Shown here: piece after piece, positions 7,566 through 15,346 of the stretch
Layout of the letters: every line of letters begins with the position of its first letter
Position numbering within the stretch: the first letter of the stretch is position 1
Source of the DNA: Thermodesulfobacteriota bacterium
GTDB taxonomy: Bacteria > Desulfobacterota_D > UBA1144 > Nemesobacterales > CSP1-2
Assembly: GCA_035559815.1 (NCBI GenBank)
Contig: DATMAT010000054.1
Location: forward strand, 1-38,227
Length of the DNA: 38,227 bases
Direction: 5' to 3'
Made by a program: the position numbers and the translations under genes
The notes under the pieces: generated by a model
The model's database searches: none
Told to the model about the DNA's origin: nothing
What the model saw: only the letters and a program-made list of their open reading frames with translations

Positions 7566-8443
7566 CGTATTATATCAACAAGATAAAAAAGTCCAAAACG
7601 TTCTTTTACGGGAAAACCGGATATATTCGGAACTTGAAACTTGGAAAGGAGGAGGTCAATGAATGGCGCCTTTCTTTTAGGGTAGTAAACGACGTCGGGC
7701 TCCTCGCCTATTCCGCCCTTGGTTCCAGCCAGATTTATTGCATCGCTGAGGGTGCCGAATTCATCGACCAGCCTCAGGTTTTTTGCCTGCTCTCCGGTGA
7801 ATACCCTACCATCAGCAATCCTATCTATCTCATCGGGGGCGATTCCCCGGGCTTCGGAAACAGCCAGCTTAAACTGGGAATGCACGTTATCGATGAGTTC
7901 CTGGAAATATTCTCTTTCTGCTTCGCTCATTTCCCGGAAGGGGGAGCCGGCGTCCTTGAATTGGCCGCTCTTTATTACCTCAACATCCATCTTCGCCCAT
8001 CTTATGAGCTGGTCGTAGTTCACAAATTGGGCGATCACGCCAATGCTGCCGGTAATGGTACCGGGGTTGGTTAAGATTTTCTCGGCCCCACAGGCTATGT
8101 AGTAACCCCCGGATGCACCGACAGCCCCTAAGCTGGCGATAACCGGCATCTTCTCTCTTAATTCTTTTATCTCGCCGTATATTTCCTGTGACGGACCAAC
8201 TGCACCGCCCGGAGAGTTTATTCTCACGACCAGGGCTTTAATGCTATCGTCCTTTTTAATCTTGGAAATACTGTCGAGATATATTTGGGAGTCTAAAACT
8301 ATGTCATCTATGGTCAGTACAGCAACTCTATCCCTAGCCCCAAAGGCATCTTCTCCGGAGATTAAAAGGCCAAACCCCATGCCTATCAGGAATACAAAAA
8401 ATATGATTGCTAAAACTGCTATAGCAAGAAGGAAACTCCGCAA
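7562..8443 (-). CDS. sppA: Signal peptide peptidase SppA (S49 family, short form)
   Basis: A 293-residue membrane-anchored serine protease that degrades cleaved signal peptides. An N-terminal anchor (about 3-29, FLLAIAVLAIIFFVFLIGMGFGLLI) precedes the S49 domain. The catalytic pair fits the Ser-Lys dyad of the Bacillus enzyme: Ser111 in GAVGASGGYY and Lys163 in KSGQFKDAGSP, 52 residues apart. The substrate-groove segment RINSPGG is also present. It is the single-domain short form, not the tandem 67-kDa form of Escherichia coli. The start is TTG at 8443, with GAGG and AGGA upstream. It lies 11 bases after rpsA and overlaps the HIT gene by four bases. The rpsA-sppA neighbourhood is common in several Gram-negative phyla. 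Confidence 0.94.
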   Translation of the reverse strand: MRSFLLAIAVLAIIFFVFLIGMGFGLLISGEDAFGARDRVAVLTIDDIVLDSQIYLDSISKIKKDDSIKALVVRINSPGGAVGPSQEIYGEIKELREKMPVIASLGAVGASGGYYIACGAEKILTNPGTITGSIGVIAQFVNYDQLIRWAKMDVEVIKSGQFKDAGSPFREMSEAEREYFQELIDNVHSQFKLAVSEARGIAPDEIDRIADGRVFTGEQAKNLRLVDEFGTLSDAINLAGTKGGIGEEPDVVYYPKRKAPFIDLLLSKFQVPNISGFPVKERFGLFYLVDIIR

Positions 8444-8454
8444 ATCCTGTTACC

Positions 8455-10134
8455 TCACTCTTCTTTGCCAAAGGATTTTAGTTTATCCCCCAATAGGTCT
8501 CCCAGCTTTATCGAAGACTCTCCCTGTGACGATAGAAAGCTCGATACCCTCTCCTTCTCCAGCCAAGCTTCGTATTGTTTCTTGCTCAAATTAACCTGGC
8601 GTTTCTTCTTATCAAACCCGGTCACCTGAGCAGTGATTTCTTCATCCAGCTTAACCAGCTTGGATAGGTCTTTTGTTCCATCTTGTCCCAGGTCGGAGCC
8701 CCTGATGAAGCCCTCGATTCCGTTTTCGAGCTCAAGAACCACCCCTCTTTCCTTGATATAAATTACCTTTCCAGTGAGGATGGTCTCACCCGGTTTATAT
8801 TTCTGGAGCGCCTCTTCCCAAGGGTCCATGGTTAGCTGTTTTATCCCCAAGTTGATTCTTCTATTTTTTTCATCCACGTTCAGGACAACTACCTCAATCT
8901 GGTCATCAACCTTGAATGACTCGTTAGGGTCGGTATTGCCTCTCCAGGAAATGTCCTGGGGCCTGACCAACCCGACCAAATCCTCGCTTACCTCCGCGAG
9001 TATACCCTTAGCCGTGACCTTTTTGACCTTCACCTCTATTCTGGTTCCAGCCGGATTTTGCTCCTTGAATAGTTCCCAAGGGCTGCGCTCGATACGCCTA
9101 AGGCTTAACCCGATCCGTTTCTTGCCCGTATCGACCTCGAGCACTACTGCCTCGACACGACTGCCGATGTTAACTACTTCCTTGGGATGTCTGAATTTCT
9201 TAGTCCATGTTATCTCCGAGACGTGTACTAGTCCTTCTACCCCCGGCTCGATCTCCACAAAAACGCCAAAATCGGTGATGGAGACCACCTTTCCCCTGAT
9301 CTTAATCCCTGGTTTATACTTCTTCTCGACCAGAGTCCACGGGTCTGGTTTGGTCTGCTTGAGGCTTAAAGATATCTTTCCACCCTCTTCGATTTTTAAT
9401 ACCACGACCCTTATTTCATCGCCCTCCGAGACAACATTGCTGGGATGTCTTACCCTGCCCCAGGAGAGTTCACTTGCCGGGATAAAACCGTCAACACCCT
9501 CTAAGTCTACAAAAACACCCTGGTCGATTATTTTTACCACTTTTCCGGTGACAGCTTTTCCTTCCGTCAGTGTGGAGAGGGCCTTTTTTCTCAGAATTTC
9601 TCTCTGCTCTTCGAGATAGATTCTTCTGGAGAGAATTATTCCCTCGTTGGATAGCTTGGTGATCCTAGCTTCCAACTCCTTGCCCACGAATTTATCCAGG
9701 TTGGCCTGTGGTCTTAGGTCGATTTGGGAAGCAGGGATAAATGCCCTTATCTCTGCCTCCTTACCTATATCGGCAATAAGCCCCCCCTTCACCTTTTGTA
9801 TTATTCTAGCGCTCACCAAACTACCGCTTTCCTGAATTTTTTGAAGCCTTTCCGATTCCTTGACCAGGTCGGCCCTTCTCTTGGAAAGCCGGGGAAGTCC
9901 CTCGTTGTCTACCCACTTCTCCAGAATCACATCGATTTCGTCTCCTATATTTATCTCCGGCTCGCCGTTTTTCGCCCGAAATTCCTCTACGGCCACGATT
10001 CCCTCGGACTTGTAGCCAAAATCGATAAAGGCGTATTCATCGTCGATGCGCACCACTCTACCCTTGAACATTTCTCCCCTGTCCGGCACATTCAGGTTCT
10101 CTTCAAGAAGCTCGGCAAAGTTTTTCTCTTCCAT
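8455..10134 (-). CDS. rpsA: 30S ribosomal protein S1
   Basis: A 559-residue S1 protein with six S1 (OB-fold) repeats, the usual number for Gram-negative bacteria. Repeats start near residues 20 (GEMFKGRVVRIDDEYAFIDFG), 105, 190 (KAVTGKVVKIIDQGVFVDL), 275 (KIRGKVVSITDFGVFVEI), 362 and 450. Repeats 3 and 4 are closest to consensus, with GVDGFIPASELSW and GVEGLVHVSEITW. S1 binds mRNA leaders and helps recruit them to the 30S subunit, important here since several genes in this window lack strong Shine-Dalgarno sites. ATG at 10134 follows AGGGA by nine bases. It lies downstream of ispH by 48 bases, in the ispH-rpsA order also seen in clostridia and deltaproteobacteria. Confidence 0.97.
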   Translation of the reverse strand: MEEKNFAELLEENLNVPDRGEMFKGRVVRIDDEYAFIDFGYKSEGIVAVEEFRAKNGEPEINIGDEIDVILEKWVDNEGLPRLSKRRADLVKESERLQKIQESGSLVSARIIQKVKGGLIADIGKEAEIRAFIPASQIDLRPQANLDKFVGKELEARITKLSNEGIILSRRIYLEEQREILRKKALSTLTEGKAVTGKVVKIIDQGVFVDLEGVDGFIPASELSWGRVRHPSNVVSEGDEIRVVVLKIEEGGKISLSLKQTKPDPWTLVEKKYKPGIKIRGKVVSITDFGVFVEIEPGVEGLVHVSEITWTKKFRHPKEVVNIGSRVEAVVLEVDTGKKRIGLSLRRIERSPWELFKEQNPAGTRIEVKVKKVTAKGILAEVSEDLVGLVRPQDISWRGNTDPNESFKVDDQIEVVVLNVDEKNRRINLGIKQLTMDPWEEALQKYKPGETILTGKVIYIKERGVVLELENGIEGFIRGSDLGQDGTKDLSKLVKLDEEITAQVTGFDKKKRQVNLSKKQYEAWLEKERVSSFLSSQGESSIKLGDLLGDKLKSFGKEE

Positions 10135-10182
10135 ATGTTAAATCCCTGTCAACTATTTTTGCAGATTTAATCGAATGAAGGA

Positions 10183-11037
10183 TTATATTTCTTGAATGCC
10201 CTGCAGTATTTCCTCTATGATCCAGGACGGGGTCGAAGCCCCCGCCGTAACCCCCACCGTCTTCTCATTCAGGTCCAGGCCCAAAGAACGAATCTCATTT
10301 GCCGTCTCTATCTGATAGGTATTGGGGTTTACCTCATGGCATAGTTTGGCGATTTTGGTCGTGTTCGAGCTGTTCTTCCCGCCTATCACCACCATTACAT
10401 CCACAGACTTGGCCAGCTCGATGGCTTCGCGCTGTTTGTTGAAAATATCATCACAGATAGTGTTAAAAATCTTTATTTCTTCGGTGCTTCGGGCCAGGAA
10501 TTCGTCCACAACCTCGCGAAACCTTTCGAAAGCTATCGTAGTCTGTGCAACGATTCCAATCTTCCTTTTGGCAAATATTTCCTCTCCTATCTCCGATTTA
10601 CTTTCCACAATAATCATCTTCTCCGGCTCGGCGTAGCTCCTTGCCCCGATGATCTCTGGATGTTTCTTGTCGCCAACTATTACAATGAAGTATCCCTCTT
10701 CGGACAGCTTCTTCACCGCATACTGAAGCTTTTTTACTATGGGGCAGGTAAGGTCGACCACGTTGAGCCCCCGCTCCTTTGCCGTTCCCACCGTTCCCAC
10801 CGGCACGCCGTGAGCACGGATTATGACCGTCCCGCTGGAAGTATCGTCAAGCTTTTCAGCCACCTTTATGCCCCTTTCCTCTAGGCGTTTCACTACCTGA
10901 GGATTATGTATTATGGGACCAAGTGAGTAAACCTCTTGACTATTAGAGTCATCCATAACCTCGAAGGACTTTCTAAGAGCCCTTTCTACCCCAAAGCAAA
11001 CTCCAGCCGTCTCTGCCAGTATAATCTTTCTAACCAT
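10183..11037 (-). CDS. ispH: 4-hydroxy-3-methylbut-2-enyl diphosphate reductase
   Basis: A 284-residue IspH (LytB), the last enzyme of the MEP isoprenoid pathway, which reduces HMBPP to IPP and DMAPP using a 4Fe-4S cluster. The three cluster ligands are Cys14 (AGVCFGV), Cys98 (DLTCPIV) and Cys195 (NTICDDIFNKQ). Other landmarks are HNPQVVKRLEERGI, IRAHGVP, GDKKHPE and the C-terminal VGVTAGASTPSWIIEE. It starts four bases after the cmk stop, so the two are co-transcribed. Its presence says the organism makes isoprenoids through the MEP route. Confidence 0.98.
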   Translation of the reverse strand: MVRKIILAETAGVCFGVERALRKSFEVMDDSNSQEVYSLGPIIHNPQVVKRLEERGIKVAEKLDDTSSGTVIIRAHGVPVGTVGTAKERGLNVVDLTCPIVKKLQYAVKKLSEEGYFIVIVGDKKHPEIIGARSYAEPEKMIIVESKSEIGEEIFAKRKIGIVAQTTIAFERFREVVDEFLARSTEEIKIFNTICDDIFNKQREAIELAKSVDVMVVIGGKNSSNTTKIAKLCHEVNPNTYQIETANEIRSLGLDLNEKTVGVTAGASTPSWIIEEILQGIQEI

Positions 11038-11041
11038 CGTG

Positions 11042-11716
11042 CTATTTAGACGCCTCCAGCTTCATAATTATCCGGTTGACCACTTCCTCTACGGTAAGGT
11101 TAGTGGTATCTATTATGACCGCATTCGGGGCAGGATGCAAGGGCGACTCTGAGCGCTCCATATCCTGTTTATCCCTTTCTTCCATTTCTACCCTTACCTT
11201 GCCTATATCCTCATCGATTCCACTCTCTTTTAGTTGGAGCCATCTTCTTCTGGCCCTCTGGTCGAGCGTGGCCTCAAGATAGAACTTGAAATCCGCATCC
11301 GGAAAGACATACGTTCCCATATCCCTTCCCTCGGCCACTATATTTCCACCCCTTCCGATCCTCTTTTGCATCCTTTTGAGCACATCCCTAACTATCTTTT
11401 TCGTGGCTATGTACGAGGAAAGGCTGGATATCTCCGGGGTCCTGATTTCCTCGGTTATATCCTCTTCATTCAGGATTACCCTTAAATCGGAATTAGAGTC
11501 CCTTTGAAGAGAGATATGAACATCGAAAAGCAGGTCGGTAAGCTCTTTTTGGTTATTTAAATCGGTTCCTTTTCTCTTTGCATGAAGAGCCACGGCCCTA
11601 TACATCGCCCCGGTATCCAGGTAGATAAACCCAAGCCTTTTGGCCAAGGCTCTGGCCACCGTTCCTTTCCCCGCTCCAGAAGGGCCGTCGATTGTTATGA
11701 TAATCCCTTTTTTCAT
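11042..11716 (-). CDS. cmk: Cytidylate kinase
   Basis: Phosphorylates CMP and dCMP to the diphosphates. The protein begins MKKGIIITIDGPSGAGKGTVA with the P-loop GPSGAGKGT, then the monophosphate-binding segment FIYLDTGAMYRAVAL and the conserved EGRDMGTYVFPDADFKFYL, RDKQDMERSESPLHPAPNAV and IDTTNLTVEEV. I take ATG at 11716 (224 residues). The frame stays open to a TTG at 11743, but the added residues are absent from the family and fall in a repeat. No clear Shine-Dalgarno site precedes the ATG. The element at 11738-11883 ends 21 bases upstream of it. Confidence 0.96.
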   Translation of the reverse strand: MKKGIIITIDGPSGAGKGTVARALAKRLGFIYLDTGAMYRAVALHAKRKGTDLNNQKELTDLLFDVHISLQRDSNSDLRVILNEEDITEEIRTPEISSLSSYIATKKIVRDVLKRMQKRIGRGGNIVAEGRDMGTYVFPDADFKFYLEATLDQRARRRWLQLKESGIDEDIGKVRVEMEERDKQDMERSESPLHPAPNAVIIDTTNLTVEEVVNRIIMKLEASK

Positions 11717-11737
11717 CTTGTTTACTAGCCCCGAAGT

Positions 11738-11883
11738 CACCAAGACACTAAGTTATAGTTTAGAAAGAAGGAGTCAGAACCCAGGAGTCAGTAGTCAGAA
11801 GCAAAAAGAAAACTTCTAAATTCTGTATTCTGGCTCCTGGCTTTAAACTCATATTCTTCCTTTGTGCCTTCGTGCCTTAGTGG
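11738..11883. repeat. Dispersed imperfect palindromic repeat, copy 1 (146 bp)
   Basis: Fills the gap between aroA and cmk. It begins CACCAAGACACTAAG and ends CCTTCGTGCCTTAGTGG, near-complementary ends, and the interior has matching inverted blocks (GTAGTCAGAAG facing CTTCTAAATTC, and GTATTCTGGCTCCTGG). Its reverse complement aligns along its length with the element at 16231-16358, sharing CCACTAAG, AAAGGAAGA, TATGAGT, AGCCAGAATACAG, TTCTGACT and CTTAGTGTCTT. The copies differ by small gaps and substitutions. It resembles a non-autonomous MITE or REP-type element; no coding content. Confidence 0.8.
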
Positions 11884-11894
11884 CTAAAATTTCA

Positions 11895-13184
11895 TCAACT
11901 TCTGAGCTTACTCATCACATCAAAAAAACCAGGAAAGGACACGGACACGCACTTGGCATCCTCTATCTCCGTAACACCCTTAGCCCGTGTACCGGCAACG
12001 GCCAGGGACATGGCAATACGGTGGTCTCCCCAGCTTGAGCACTTGGCCCCTTTTAATATCTCCTTTCCCTTGATTATCATCCCATCATCGAGCTCTTCGA
12101 CCTCCGCACCCAGCTTTTTGAGTTCGGCAGTCATAGCCCTAATCCTATCCGTTTCTTTTACCCTAAGTTCCCTTGCATCCTTTATTACCGTCTCCCCCTC
12201 GGCGAAACACGCTGCCACGGCAATCACCGGAAGCTCGTCTATTGCCTTTGGAATCATTTCACCCTTTATTTCTATACCCCTGAGCATGCTTGATTTAGCT
12301 AATATGTCTCCTGCGGGCTCTCCGCTTAGTTCCCTCTCATTCAGGACTTCAATATTACCCCCCATGTTCTTCAATATTTGCAGGATACCGGTTCTGAGCG
12401 GGTTTATACCAACATTCCTTATCAGGACTTCCGAGCTTGGGTTAATGAGGGCGGCGACTATGAAGAAGGACGCCGAGGAAATGTCGGCGGGAACAAATAT
12501 TTGTCTGCCTTTGAATGTGCATCCATTTTTAATCTTAACGCATGTTCCATCCCTGCCACAATTAACCCCAAAATAGGACAGCATCCTTTCCGTATGGTCT
12601 CTTGTCGGTGATGGTTCTATGACCTCTGTCTCTCCTTCGGCGTGAAGACCGGCCAGAATCAGAGCAGATTTTACCTGGGCACTGGCCATCGGCATTCGGT
12701 AACTGATTCCGGAGAGCTTACTTCCCTGTATGGCCAAAGGAAGCCTTTTCCCGTCATCCCTCCCCCAGATTTTTGCTCCCATAAGGGTGAGGGGTTTTAC
12801 CACCCTGTCCATAGGGCGGGCCCTTAAATACTTATCTCCGGTTATGGTAGTGAAGAAGTTCTGGCCACTCAGAATTCCTGTAAGCAGCCTTGCCGTAGTC
12901 CCGGAGTTGCCGGCATCGATGAAGTCTTCGGGCTCGTTAAGACCAAAAAGTCCTTTTCCTTCTACCTTAACCCTATCATTATTTATCTCCATCTGAACCC
13001 CGAGCATCTTCATGGCTTTGGCGCTGGATAACGTGTCATCACAATTCAGGAACCCATTAACCTCGGTAAAGCCTTCTGCCAGCGACCCGATGATAACTGC
13101 TCGGTGGGAGATAGACTTGTCCCCAGGGGGAGTGAATTCCCCTTTTAATGGAATAGAATCGCCTTGAACAATTTCTATCGACAT
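11895..13184 (-). CDS. aroA: 3-phosphoshikimate 1-carboxyvinyltransferase (EPSP synthase)
   Basis: A 429-residue EPSP synthase, the sixth step of the shikimate pathway, joining phosphoenolpyruvate to shikimate-3-phosphate. Landmarks are PPGDKSISHRA with the substrate-binding Lys23, the signature DAGNSGTTARLLTG, ARPMDRVVKPL, SAQVKSALILAGL, DELPVIAVAACFAEG with its catalytic Asp, RVKETDRI and WGDHRIAMSLAV. Usual length. The ATG at 13184 lacks a clear Shine-Dalgarno site. It is the first gene of the housekeeping run toward lipA; a toxin-antitoxin pair now lies upstream where tyrA-like or pheA-like genes often sit, which suggests that pair inserted here. Confidence 0.98.
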   Translation of the reverse strand: MSIEIVQGDSIPLKGEFTPPGDKSISHRAVIIGSLAEGFTEVNGFLNCDDTLSSAKAMKMLGVQMEINNDRVKVEGKGLFGLNEPEDFIDAGNSGTTARLLTGILSGQNFFTTITGDKYLRARPMDRVVKPLTLMGAKIWGRDDGKRLPLAIQGSKLSGISYRMPMASAQVKSALILAGLHAEGETEVIEPSPTRDHTERMLSYFGVNCGRDGTCVKIKNGCTFKGRQIFVPADISSASFFIVAALINPSSEVLIRNVGINPLRTGILQILKNMGGNIEVLNERELSGEPAGDILAKSSMLRGIEIKGEMIPKAIDELPVIAVAACFAEGETVIKDARELRVKETDRIRAMTAELKKLGAEVEELDDGMIIKGKEILKGAKCSSWGDHRIAMSLAVAGTRAKGVTEIEDAKCVSVSFPGFFDVMSKLRS

Positions 13185-13251
13185 AAGTTTAAGAAGCTAC
13201 CATTTATACCTAAACTGAACAAGTTAAACAGTTCTCGAGGTTGCTTTTGGG

Positions 13252-13662
13252 CTATAATTTTTTACTCTTGTAGGGAAGGATCTCTTGTTCTACTTCATCT
13301 TTTAGCGTCTCATATTCGGGGTCTTTATGAACTAGGATAGCGCTATGACGAGCGGCGAAAGCTGCAATTATAGAATCAGGAATAGAGATGGAGTGCCGTC
13401 CTTTATAACGCGCAGCGGTTAGCAGGATCGGTTCATTCATCTCCCAAAGATGCGTCACTCTTAATGCTTTCAGCATAGCGTAGCGATAACCGGCCGTTTG
13501 TTCGTCCTTCTCCTGTAAAGTGATGTAATAGACCTCAAACGGGACAACAAAAGGCAATAAAACCGACTCATTTCGGAGAATTTCTTCTACATGGTCGGCA
13601 CCAGCTTCGTTCTCCATAAGCGTCATAATAGCAGATGTGTCCAGCAAATAAGGTTTCTTCAT
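13252..13662 (-). CDS. PIN-domain toxin (VapC-like ribonuclease)
   Basis: A 136-residue PIN-domain protein. The four acidic residues that bind Mg/Mn in PIN nucleases can be placed: Asp8 (YLLDTSAIM), Glu43 (VPFEVYYI), Asp96 (SIPDSIIAAFAA) and Asp114 (LVHKDPEYE). VapC toxins of this type cut tRNA or rRNA to stop growth when the antitoxin is lost. It lies 31 bases after the AbrB-type antitoxin on the same strand, the usual antitoxin-first order. The first ATG at 13662 is taken as start. Target RNA unknown. Confidence 0.87.
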   Translation of the reverse strand: MKKPYLLDTSAIMTLMENEAGADHVEEILRNESVLLPFVVPFEVYYITLQEKDEQTAGYRYAMLKALRVTHLWEMNEPILLTAARYKGRHSISIPDSIIAAFAARHSAILVHKDPEYETLKDEVEQEILPYKSKKL

Positions 13663-13693
13663 CTAGGATTGCTGGCGTGTGTATTTTGACCGG

Positions 13694-13927
13694 CTATCTC
13701 TTCTCGCGAATTTTATCTTCCCTTCTTGTTCTCAGAAGTTTTTCGGTTAATTTCTCACCCTTTGCTGAGCCTCGTAAAGCCTGGATTAGGTCTTGAGGCA
13801 TGGGTATTACGCGAATCTCCATTCCCGTATCAATCCATTCCAAGATAGCGCCTTCATCAATCCTATACTTTCGACGCAGTTCCGCAGGGATTACCGTTTG
13901 CCCTCTTTTTGTGACTGTAGTTTTCAT
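13694..13927 (-). CDS. AbrB/SpoVT-type antitoxin (VapB-like)
   Basis: A 77-residue protein with the swapped-hairpin AbrB domain at 1-45: MKTTVTKRGQTVIPAELRRK followed by YRIDEGAILEW. The basic C-terminal tail would thread into the PIN toxin. ATG at 13927 has TAAGGA seven bases upstream; the frame stays open farther back but codes for low-complexity residues unlike the family. Family knowledge says VapB neutralises VapC and, with it, represses its own promoter. A matching pair of direct repeats lies just upstream. Confidence 0.87.
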   Translation of the reverse strand: MKTTVTKRGQTVIPAELRRKYRIDEGAILEWIDTGMEIRVIPMPQDLIQALRGSAKGEKLTEKLLRTRREDKIREKR

Positions 13928-13947
13928 GCAATAATCCTTATTTACTG

Positions 13948-13976
13948 TACAAGATAAAAATAAAATATACAAGATA
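13948..13976 (-). promoter_or_regulatory. Promoter and twin direct-repeat operator of the toxin-antitoxin pair
   Basis: TACAAGATA occurs at 13948-13956 and 13968-13976, exactly 20 bases apart, in an AT-rich tract ending 20 bases before the antitoxin ATG. On the minus strand TTGTAT, a 17-base spacer and TACAGT form a plausible promoter overlapping both repeats, as expected for an autoregulated toxin-antitoxin operon. Confidence 0.45.
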
Positions 13977-14192
13977 TATTTCTGATACGACTTGGAACTT
14001 AGGTATTGACTTATGTGATTATTCGTCGCTCTTGCAAAGGAGATCATCTTGTGAGATATTGGCAATAGGTGCAAAAAACAAGAAATGGCAGAGAACAGAT
14101 ACTTTGGGTTTAATTATCCCAGTACACAGCTTTTCTAGGACCCTCGAGCTAGTGCGTGTCATGACTTTTTGTTTCTCTAAGCTTTTGCCAAA

Positions 14193-14801
14193 CTACAATC
14201 CCAACGACTGGTAGCTCGGTCTCGATTTTATCCTTTCTATCCAATCCGCCAAGTTCCCGAATTCGGAAGAAACTGAAATGCCAAATGAGTCTAGGAGTAC
14301 TACCCTTGGAGTAAAGGCTATGTCGGCAAGACTATAGTTTCCGGCCAGATAGTCGCTTTTTTCCAATAGCTGGTTAAGATAGCTAAGGTGCTTATTTAGC
14401 TCGTCTTTGCTCTTTTCTATCAGTTCTTTATCGCGCTTATCTACCGGCCTAAAGGTCATCTGCATGTAGATGTTGAACCAGGGATGGTGAAAATGGGACT
14501 CGCAGAAGTCCACCAGAATTCTCACCCTTGACCTGTCCTCAGGAGTAGCAGGCATAAGCGGCGGTTCCGGATATTTTTCTTCGAGATATTCATTAATTAC
14601 GGTTGATTCATAAATCACCACACCGTTTTTGACCAGTACCGGCACCTTGCCGTAAGGATTGAGTTTTAGAAAATCTTCACTCTTCTGCTCCTTCTTTCTC
14701 AAATCTACGAACACCTTCTCATATTCTATTCCCTTTTCGGCCAGAGCCACTCTCACCTTTCGACAAAACGGGCACTGGGGGTAATCGTAGAGTTTGATCA
14801 T
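14193..14801 (-). CDS. Glutathione S-transferase family protein
   Basis: A 202-residue soluble protein of GST fold. The thioredoxin-like N-terminal domain (1-78) opens MIKLYDYPQCPFCRKVRVAL with a glutaredoxin-style CPFC motif (Cys10, Cys13), then NPYGKVPVLVKNGVVIYES, where cis-Pro and Glu-Ser bind glutathione in the family. An all-helical C-terminal domain follows with YLAGNYSLADIAFTPRV. The CPFC motif suggests a Cys-type (omega or glutaredoxin-2-like) enzyme working on mixed disulfides or dehydroascorbate-type substrates rather than a classical Tyr/Ser transferase. It is a single-gene unit beside the toxin-antitoxin pair. Confidence 0.9.
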   Translation of the reverse strand: MIKLYDYPQCPFCRKVRVALAEKGIEYEKVFVDLRKKEQKSEDFLKLNPYGKVPVLVKNGVVIYESTVINEYLEEKYPEPPLMPATPEDRSRVRILVDFCESHFHHPWFNIYMQMTFRPVDKRDKELIEKSKDELNKHLSYLNQLLEKSDYLAGNYSLADIAFTPRVVLLDSFGISVSSEFGNLADWIERIKSRPSYQSLGL

Positions 14802-14898
14802 GACGAATAGTATACCTAGACTTCATGCAGGGATTATAAGCTGGATTTTTAGCGCCATAGTTATAGCAATACATGGGCTTGCTAAATACGTGAATGAT

Positions 14899-14926
14899 GT
14901 AGGGAACGCATATATGTGTTCCCTAC
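14899..14926. repeat. REP-like palindrome (GTAGGGAAC type)
   Basis: Arms GTAGGGAACGCA and TGTGTTCCCTAC pair over 12 positions with one mismatch and a TATA loop. On the plus strand it is followed by GTTTTTAT, so the transcript would look like an intrinsic terminator, but no plus-strand gene lies upstream. It shares its GTAGRGR...CTAC ends with the palindromes at 17159, 21637 and 24057. The rest of 14802-15084 shows no gene. Confidence 0.7.
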
Positions 14927-15084
14927 GTTTTTATCCGGCCGGGGAATTAAAGAATTTCGGCCTTACCCCTCCACTAAGGTTTTGATAGCGAGGGTAGGAT
15001 TAAAAATTCCACTTTCTTATTGTTCTTGACTTATAATGTTAAAAAAGGGTAATTTTATGCTCGGTGTTATTAGATCTTTAACAA

Positions 15085-15252
15085 CACAGATTCTCAAGCG
15101 CCGACATAGGCTTAAAAGGGAAATCCGGTGAGAGTCCGGTGCAGCCCCGCTGCTGTGAGTAGCCCATAAGGCGCCTTGCAAGACGCCACTGGTTTTTAGT
15201 GTTCTGGGAAGGCGCAAGGTGCTCAGGCTACGAGCCAGAAGACCTGCTTGGG
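15085..15252 (+). promoter_or_regulatory. Cobalamin (adenosylcobalamin-type) riboswitch
   Basis: The conserved core is easy to read: AGGGAAATCCGGTGAGAGTC, then CCGGTGCAGCCCCGCTGCTG, a peripheral arm, GGGAAGGCGC, and the B12 box AGCCAGAAGACCTGCT at 15233-15248. It lies on the same strand about 100 bases ahead of a B12-type ABC importer. Bound cobalamin should shut off expression of the downstream gene. Outer boundaries are approximate. Confidence 0.94.
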
Positions 15253-15309
15253 ACTCCAGTTTTCACTTATCTTCGAGGGAAGAGGGTGATGTATTCCTTG
15301 GACAAGGAT

Positions 15310-15344
15310 AATCCTCGCTCCTCTTCTTTCGAAAGGCGAGGATT
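15310..15344 (+). promoter_or_regulatory. Shine-Dalgarno-masking hairpin (riboswitch expression platform)
   Basis: A perfect nine-base-pair stem, AATCCTCGC (15310-15318) with GCGAGGATT (15336-15344), buries the GGCGAGGA ribosome site of btuF two bases before its ATG. There is no following U-run, so control is probably translational. A competing pairing, CGAGG (15274-15278) with CCTCG (15313-15317), would free the site. Which state cobalamin favours is inferred from the usual off-switch behaviour. Confidence 0.6.
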
Positions 15345-15346
15345 TG

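Noticed and set aside
7634-8074. Open frame of 146 codons opposite sppA
   Set aside because: Antisense shadow of a certain gene, no ribosome site and no family features.
8774-9619. Long open frame on the plus strand opposite rpsA
   Set aside because: It is antisense to a firmly identified ribosomal protein gene and its translation is Ser/Thr/Pro-rich with no recognisable domain.
11717-11743. Longer cmk starting at TTG 11743
   Set aside because: The extra nine codons fall partly in the repeat element and are not part of the conserved kinase; ATG 11716 fits the family.
13928-14074. Longer antitoxin frame starting at 14074
   Set aside because: The extension covers the promoter and operator boxes and is low-complexity; ATG 13927 has a ribosome site and matches AbrB-type proteins.
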